A stretch of 10,007 nucleotides of DNA from CAYVUV01 sp964455095 (GTDB taxonomy: Bacteria; Desulfobacterota; Binatia; HRBIN30; CADEER01): assembly GCA_964455095.1 (NCBI GenBank), contig CAYVUV010000300.1:1-10007 (forward strand), written 5' to 3'. Below the pieces are notes generated by a model. The model was not told where the DNA came from. It did not search any database and saw only the letters and a program-made list of their open reading frames with translations. Positions within the stretch are counted from its first letter, which is position 1. Every line of letters begins with the position of its first letter. The translations under genes and the position numbers were made by a program. Below, piece after piece: positions 6,472 through 10,007 of this stretch.

Positions 6472-7950
6472 ATGCCAATAGATCCCCGCACTCCCGTGCT
6501 GGTCGGCGTCGGCGCCGTGCAGCAGCGGCTCGACGATCCGCGCCAGGCGCTGGAGCCGATCGGGCTGATGATCGCGGCCCTCGAACGCGCCGCGGCCGAT
6601 GCCGGCAGCCGCGATCTGCTGGCGCGCGCGAGCTCGATCCGCATCCCGCGCGGGTTCTGGGATTATCCCGATCCCGGCCGCCTCATCGCCGCGCGCTTTG
6701 GTGCGCCGGCGGCGCGCACGCAGGTGGCGGAGATCGGCATCTTGCAAACGACGCTGTTCGGCCATGCGGTACAGGCCATCGCGGCGGGCGAAGAGGACAT
6801 CGTACTGATCGCCGGCGGCGAGGCGAAGTACCGCTCCCTGCGCGCCCAAATCACCGGCGTGCCCGCCCCGTTCACCGCGCAGAGCGGCGCCGCGCCCGAC
6901 AGCGTGCTGCGCCCGGAGCGCGAGATCTGGAGCCCGCTCGAAGCCGAGCTCGGCCTGATGATGCCGGTCAACCAGTACAGCATCATGGAGAACGCCCTGC
7001 GCCACGCCGAGGGCGTGGGCCTCGCGGCGCACCGGCGCGCGATCGCCGAGATGTGGGCGCGCTTCAGCCGCGCCGCCGCCGACAATCCACAGGCCTGGAG
7101 CCGCACCCCGGTGAGCGCCGACGCCTTGGTCGGCGGCAGCGCCGGCAACCGCATGCTCGCCTTCCCCTACGCCAAGCTGCACAACTCGCAGTGGAACGTC
7201 GATCAGGCCGCGGGACTGATCCTGTGCTCGGTGGCCGCGGCGCGGGCGGCGGGTGTGCCGGAGGCACAGTGGGTCTACCCGCTCGCCATCGCCGATTCGA
7301 ACCACATGGTGCCGCTGTCGGCGCGCGCCGACCTGCATCGCTCGCACGGCTTCCGCCTCGCCGGACAGCGCGCCCTGGAGAACGCCCAGCTCGGCATCGA
7401 TGCGGTCGCACACCTCGAGCTCTACAGCTGCTTCCCGGTCGCCGTGCGCGTGCAGGTGCGCGAGCTCGGCGTCGCCGCCGATCGCGCCCTCACCGTAACC
7501 GGTGGCATGGCCTTCGCCGGCGGCCCGCTCAACAACTTCGTGCTCCAGGCCGTGGTGCGCATGGCCGAAGTCCTGCGCGCCAATCGCGCCGGCACCGGCA
7601 TGGTCACTGCCGTCAGCGGCATGCTGACCAAGCAAGGGGTCAGCCTGTGGTCGACGCGCCCGCCGGCGGCACCATGCCGTTTCGCCGACGTCACGCGCGA
7701 CGTCGCCGCGGCGATGCCGACCGTCGAGGTGATCGACGCCTACAAAGGCCCGGCGACGATCGCGTCGTACACGGTGCTCTACGACGGCGACACGCCCGTG
7801 CGCGCCGTCGCCGTCTGCGACCTGCCGGACGGCCGCCGCACCCTCGGCGCGAGCAACGAGCCGCACCTCGCCGCGGCGATGACCGAGCGCGAGCACTGCG
7901 GCCGCCGCGTCAGCATCGGCCCCGAGCGCGTGCTGCTCGTCACTCCCTGA
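6472..7950 (+). CDS. Thiolase-like protein type 1 (annotated in relatives as acetyl-CoA acetyltransferase)
   Basis: A 492-residue thiolase-fold protein. Recognisable segments (numbered from ATG 6472) are the N-terminal TPVLVGVG (7-14), PDPGRLIAARFG (66-77), HLELYSCFPVAV (314-325), TGGMAFAGGPLNNF (343-356) and GMLTKQGVSLWS (383-394). An extra C-terminal domain (about 400-492) is rich in beta strands. This arrangement fits thiolase-like protein type 1 with its additional C-terminal domain. Where active thiolases carry the nucleophilic Cys, the sequence reads AEIGILQTTLFGHAVQAIAAG (two halves around 86-106) with no Cys, so classical thiolysis or Claisen condensation is doubtful. Members of this type are often annotated as acetyltransferases without proof. 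It is coupled to the thioesterase upstream, suggesting a joint role in acyl-CoA handling. The last 11 bp overlap the end of a convergent small gene. Confidence 0.85.
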   Translation: MPIDPRTPVLVGVGAVQQRLDDPRQALEPIGLMIAALERAAADAGSRDLLARASSIRIPRGFWDYPDPGRLIAARFGAPAARTQVAEIGILQTTLFGHAVQAIAAGEEDIVLIAGGEAKYRSLRAQITGVPAPFTAQSGAAPDSVLRPEREIWSPLEAELGLMMPVNQYSIMENALRHAEGVGLAAHRRAIAEMWARFSRAAADNPQAWSRTPVSADALVGGSAGNRMLAFPYAKLHNSQWNVDQAAGLILCSVAAARAAGVPEAQWVYPLAIADSNHMVPLSARADLHRSHGFRLAGQRALENAQLGIDAVAHLELYSCFPVAVRVQVRELGVAADRALTVTGGMAFAGGPLNNFVLQAVVRMAEVLRANRAGTGMVTAVSGMLTKQGVSLWSTRPPAAPCRFADVTRDVAAAMPTVEVIDAYKGPATIASYTVLYDGDTPVRAVAVCDLPDGRRTLGASNEPHLAAAMTEREHCGRRVSIGPERVLLVTP

Positions 7951-8152
7951 CGGCTCCCGAGCAAGCGAATCCGATCGCGAAGCCGATCAGCGCCGCGACG
8001 GGGCCGAAGACGAAGGCCCCTGTCATGGCGGCCTCCACCGCGCGGTCGTGCGTGTTGCTGGAGAAGGTCGACACCAGCCAGCCGCCGACAAACGCGCCGG
8101 CGATGTAACAGCCCACGGCCCACAGCAGGGCGATGCCGATCCGCCTCATCAT
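7940..8152 (-). CDS. Small two-helix membrane protein, function unknown
   Basis: A 70-residue protein with two hydrophobic segments (about 6-29 and 44-65) joined by a polar loop (SSNTHDRAVEA, 31-41), which suggests an inner-membrane hairpin. Gly residues recur in both helices. The ATG at 8150-8152 has a good ribosome site (AGGGAG, minus strand, 8161-8166, 8-nt spacer), which argues strongly that it is translated. Its stop lies 11 bp inside the 3' end of the convergent thiolase-like gene. It diverges from the M28 peptidase over less than 50 bp. I do not recognise a named family. The short polar C-terminus follows directly on the second helix. Confidence 0.75.
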   Translation of the reverse strand: MMRRIGIALLWAVGCYIAGAFVGGWLVSTFSSNTHDRAVEAAMTGAFVFGPVAALIGFAIGFACSGAVRE

Positions 8153-8199
8153 GTTCGGGTCTCCCTTATCGAAGCGGCGACCTCGACTCCAACCGCGAA
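8153..8199. promoter_or_regulatory. Short divergent region between the small membrane protein and the M28 peptidase
   Basis: 47 bp lie between the two divergent starts. It contains the ribosome site of the minus-strand gene (AGGGAG, 8161-8166) and must hold or overlap the promoters of both genes. I cannot place -35/-10 boxes by eye and see no strong inverted repeat. Confidence 0.35.
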
Positions 8200-9426
8200 G
8201 TGCGGCATGTACGTCCGATGCGTGCCGCGTCGGAGTACCAGGACCAGATGTACGGATTCATCGACTCGGCGCTGCGCGAGATCGGCCCGCGCGAGTCGTG
8301 CAGCGCCAACGAGCAGCGCCTGGGCCAGCGGCTGGCCGAGCGCTGGCGCGCCGCGGGGTTCGAGGTACGCACGCAGCGTTTCAGCTGCCATCCCAAAGCG
8401 TTCCTCGGCTTCATCCCGTTCGCGGCGCTGCTGTACCTGGGCGCGACCATCTTCTACTGGGTGTCGGCGCCGCTCTGCATGGTGCTGGCGGGAGCGTGCG
8501 CGCTGCTGACCATCCTCGAGCTGGTGCGTTACCGCGAATTCATCGACCCCCTCTTCCCGGTCGCCGAGGGCGAGAACGTCATCGCCGTCATCCGGCCGCG
8601 CGGCCCCGTCCGGCGGCGGGTGATCGTCAGCGCGCATCAGGACTCGGCCTACGAGTTCAACCTCTGGTACTTCCTCAAGGCCGCCTCGGTCCCGATCATG
8701 CTGCTCGGTTTTGCCGCCGTCTTCGTACCGCTGTTCGGCGGCCTGGCCAAGAGCCTGTCGGCGACGCCCGACGCGCATGCGTTCGACGTCATCGGCTACG
8801 TCTGCATGGGGCTGTATCCGTTCGTCGGCCTCAACCTCTTCTTCCACACCTACTCGGTCGTGCCCGGCGCGATGGACGACCTCGCCGGCATCAGCGTGCT
8901 GACCGGGGTGGCGCAGGCGCTGGCCGATGCCGGCGCGGCAGGCGAGCCGGCGCTGGCGCACACCGAGGTGCGCCTGATCGCGATGTCGTCCGAGGAGGCC
9001 GGGCTGCGCGGCGCCAAGCGCTACGCCGCGACCCATCAACACGAGCTCAGCGTGGTGCCGACGTACGGCCTATTCGTCGACGGCGTGTACGACGAGCGCT
9101 TTCTCACTGTGCTCAACCGCGAGATCTTCACCGGCGCGCGCCACGACCCGCGTCTGGTCCGCCTGGCGCACACAGTCGCCGCCCAACGCGGCTGGTCGAT
9201 CCAGGAGCACACGCTGCTGCTCGGCGCCACCGACGCGACGCCCTTTTCGCTCATGGGCATGCCGTCGGTGGCGTTGCTCTGTCAGGACGCGACGCGGCTG
9301 GTGCCGAACTACCACACCCGGCTCGACACGTTGGAGCACGTGCGGCCGGCATCGCTCGGCGTCATGCTGCAGATGGTGCTCGACATGATCGAGCGCATCG
9401 ACGCCGACGATCTGCCCGCCGTCTGA
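8200..9426 (+). CDS. Membrane-embedded M28-family zinc metallopeptidase
   Basis: A 408-residue M28 (aminopeptidase-like) protein with all co-catalytic residues visible: His146 and Asp148 (SAHQDS), bridging Asp226 (PGAMDD), base and ligand Glu265-Glu266 (SSEEAGLRG), Asp294 (FVDG) and His372 (NYHTRLDT). This predicts a two-zinc peptidase or related amidohydrolase. Unusually, Asp148 and Asp226 are about 78 residues apart instead of roughly a dozen, and the insert carries two hydrophobic segments (about 163-181 and 195-215). Another hydrophobic stretch (about 68-108, probably two helices) lies between the N-terminal helix and the catalytic core. The protein is therefore likely anchored by about four helices. 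The start is uncertain: GTG 8200 and ATG 8218 are both possible without a clear ribosome site, and ATG 8248 has GGAG 12 nt upstream. Substrate unknown; the neighbours suggest an envelope role only weakly. Confidence 0.88.
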   Translation: MRHVRPMRAASEYQDQMYGFIDSALREIGPRESCSANEQRLGQRLAERWRAAGFEVRTQRFSCHPKAFLGFIPFAALLYLGATIFYWVSAPLCMVLAGACALLTILELVRYREFIDPLFPVAEGENVIAVIRPRGPVRRRVIVSAHQDSAYEFNLWYFLKAASVPIMLLGFAAVFVPLFGGLAKSLSATPDAHAFDVIGYVCMGLYPFVGLNLFFHTYSVVPGAMDDLAGISVLTGVAQALADAGAAGEPALAHTEVRLIAMSSEEAGLRGAKRYAATHQHELSVVPTYGLFVDGVYDERFLTVLNREIFTGARHDPRLVRLAHTVAAQRGWSIQEHTLLLGATDATPFSLMGMPSVALLCQDATRLVPNYHTRLDTLEHVRPASLGVMLQMVLDMIERIDADDLPAV

Positions 9427-9435
9427 CCGCGCGCC

Positions 9436-9777
9436 TCAACCAAACACCAGATTGCGCAGCACGGTGTGGACGATCGCCAGCACGATCGCGCCGAGCAGGG
9501 CCGGGAGAAACCCGTCGATGCTGAATCCCGACACCAATCCGGCCGCGATCATCAGCATGAACGCGTTGGCGACGAACAGGAACAGGCCCAGAGTCAGGAT
9601 CGTCAGCGGCAACGTCAGCAGCTTGAAGACCAAACCGATCGTCGCGTTGACCAGGCCGATCGCGATGGCCGCGATCAGCGCCGTGCCGAAGCTGCGCACA
9701 TGGATGCCGGGAACGACGTTGGCGACGATCACCAGGCTGAGCGCACCGAGAAACCAGCTGACGAGCAGATAGAGCAT
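9436..9777 (-). CDS. YvlD / phage holin 4 superfamily membrane protein
   Basis: A 113-residue protein made almost wholly of four hydrophobic helices (about 3-22, 29-50, 55-80 and 88-110). The central pattern NATIGLVFKLLTLPLTILTLG (two parts, 44-64) followed by FLFVANAFMLMIA is the hallmark of the family named phage holin 4_2 or YvlD (DUF360). Despite the name, chromosomal members are widespread in bacteria and are not evidence of a prophage; their function is unclear and often tied to envelope state. The ATG at 9775-9777 has a strong ribosome site (GGAGG, minus strand, 9786-9790, 8-nt spacer). Its stop is 9 bp from the stop of the convergent M28 gene. It may be co-transcribed with the truncated gene at the right edge, unless the inverted repeat between them ends that transcript. 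Confidence 0.92.
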   Translation of the reverse strand: MLYLLVSWFLGALSLVIVANVVPGIHVRSFGTALIAAIAIGLVNATIGLVFKLLTLPLTILTLGLFLFVANAFMLMIAAGLVSGFSIDGFLPALLGAIVLAIVHTVLRNLVFG

Positions 9778-9785
9778 GGCGCTTC

Positions 9786-9790
9786 CCTCC
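9786..9790 (-). promoter_or_regulatory. Strong ribosome binding site of the YvlD/holin-4 gene
   Basis: GGAGG on the minus strand, 8 nt before the ATG at 9777. It is the clearest Shine-Dalgarno sequence in the window and fixes this start. Confidence 0.75.
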
Positions 9791-9801
9791 GGCGCCCTTC
9801 C

Positions 9802-9840
9802 TACTCCCGTCGCCGCCCGCGCGCCAGGCGGACGGGACTA
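9802..9840. repeat. Imperfect inverted repeat, possible hairpin terminator or attenuator
   Basis: Arms TACTCCCGTCGCC (9802-9814) and GGCGGACGGGACTA (9827-9840) pair with one mismatch and one bulge around a 12-nt G/C loop. It lies between the 3' end of the right-edge gene and the YvlD/holin-4 gene, where a terminator or processing hairpin could be. No T-tract follows on the minus strand, so factor-independent termination is not supported. A second small hairpin (GACCG-AAAT-CGGTC, 9862-9875) lies beside it. Confidence 0.4.
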
Positions 9841-9898
9841 CGGCTCGCCGAAGAGCTCCAGGACCGAAATCGGTCAGGTCGCCTTGCGCAGATCTTCG

Positions 9899-10006
9899 TC
9901 ACGGCAGGATCGTCGACTCGATCGCTGCGACCGTGTCGTCCGAAAATCGCACGATCGAGCCCACCCCCGGACCGTCGAAATACGTCCACACATCATCATC
10001 GATGGA
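9899..10006 (-). CDS. C-terminal end of a gene entering from the right edge (partial)
   Basis: On the minus strand an open frame of 35 codons runs from the window edge to a TGA at 9899-9901. It reads SIDDDVWTYFDGPGVGSIVR followed by FSDDTVAAIESTILP. The composition is that of a real protein: balanced, beta-strand-like, acidic, ending in a VRFSDDTVAAIE pattern. The other frames here give Arg/Ser-rich sequence typical of shadow frames. The W-x-Y-(8-10)-G-x-(I/V)-x-F-x-(D/N)-x-x-V-x-x-I form recalls the tail of small periplasmic or lipoprotein domains (BamE/DUF2845-like), but this is only a resemblance. The start is outside the window. Confidence 0.5.
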   Translation of the reverse strand, partial: SIDDDVWTYFDGPGVGSIVRFSDDTVAAIESTILP

Positions 10007-10007
10007 G

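Noticed and set aside
7053..8108. A 351-residue plus-strand frame across the thiolase-like and small membrane genes.
   Set aside because: Arg/His-rich alternative frame of the thiolase-like gene with no motif.
9436..9777. A prophage lysis module because of the holin-like protein.
   Set aside because: No endolysin, integrase or phage structural gene is nearby, and chromosomal YvlD/holin-4 proteins are common outside phages.
9801..9989. A 62-residue minus-strand frame at the right edge.
   Set aside because: Arg/Ser-rich and without hydrophobic core. The overlapping frame ending at 9899 looks far more like protein.

Overview
The window is very G+C-rich and tightly packed, with genes on alternating strands. 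It looks like chromosomal DNA of a Gram-negative, Lnt-encoding bacterium. The mix (ComP-like histidine kinase, paired SDRs, a hot-dog thioesterase with a type 1 thiolase-like protein, a membrane M28 peptidase) would suit a soil or environmental Deltaproteobacteria-like or Binatota-like lineage. That placement is a guess from gene content, not proof. I see no rRNA, tRNA, CRISPR array, transposase, integrase or phage module.

Layout. Positions 1-175 hold no convincing gene, only a candidate minus-strand terminator and a two-hairpin repeat downstream of the kinase. 176-2692 (-) is a large membrane sensor histidine kinase. Its 5' end overlaps head-to-head with lnt (2673-4163, +), which is followed at 38 bp by a first SDR (4202-5056, +). 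A short palindromic repeat (5057-5093) fills the convergent gap to a second SDR (5096-5881, -). Divergent from that SDR is a two-gene unit: a hot-dog thioesterase (5972-6463, +) coupled to a thiolase-like protein (6472-7950, +) with no nucleophilic cysteine at the usual place. A 70-residue two-helix membrane protein (7940-8152, -) overlaps the end of the thiolase-like gene and diverges from a membrane-embedded M28 metallopeptidase (8200-9426, +). A four-helix YvlD/phage-holin-4 family protein (9436-9777, -) converges on the peptidase. The 3' end of another minus-strand gene (9899-10006) enters from the right edge.

How they may work together. lnt and the kinase are both envelope functions and share their 5' ends. 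The two SDRs, the thioesterase and the thiolase-like protein form a plausible acyl-CoA, lipid or steroid-like metabolism group, but no substrate can be read from sequence. The peptidase and the two small membrane proteins are membrane or envelope functions.

I do not see a clear new multi-gene defence or biosynthetic system. The points most worth a second look are the thioesterase/thiolase-like pair, the transmembrane insertion inside the M28 catalytic domain, the H-box variant in the kinase, and two intergenic palindromic repeats that may belong to dispersed families.
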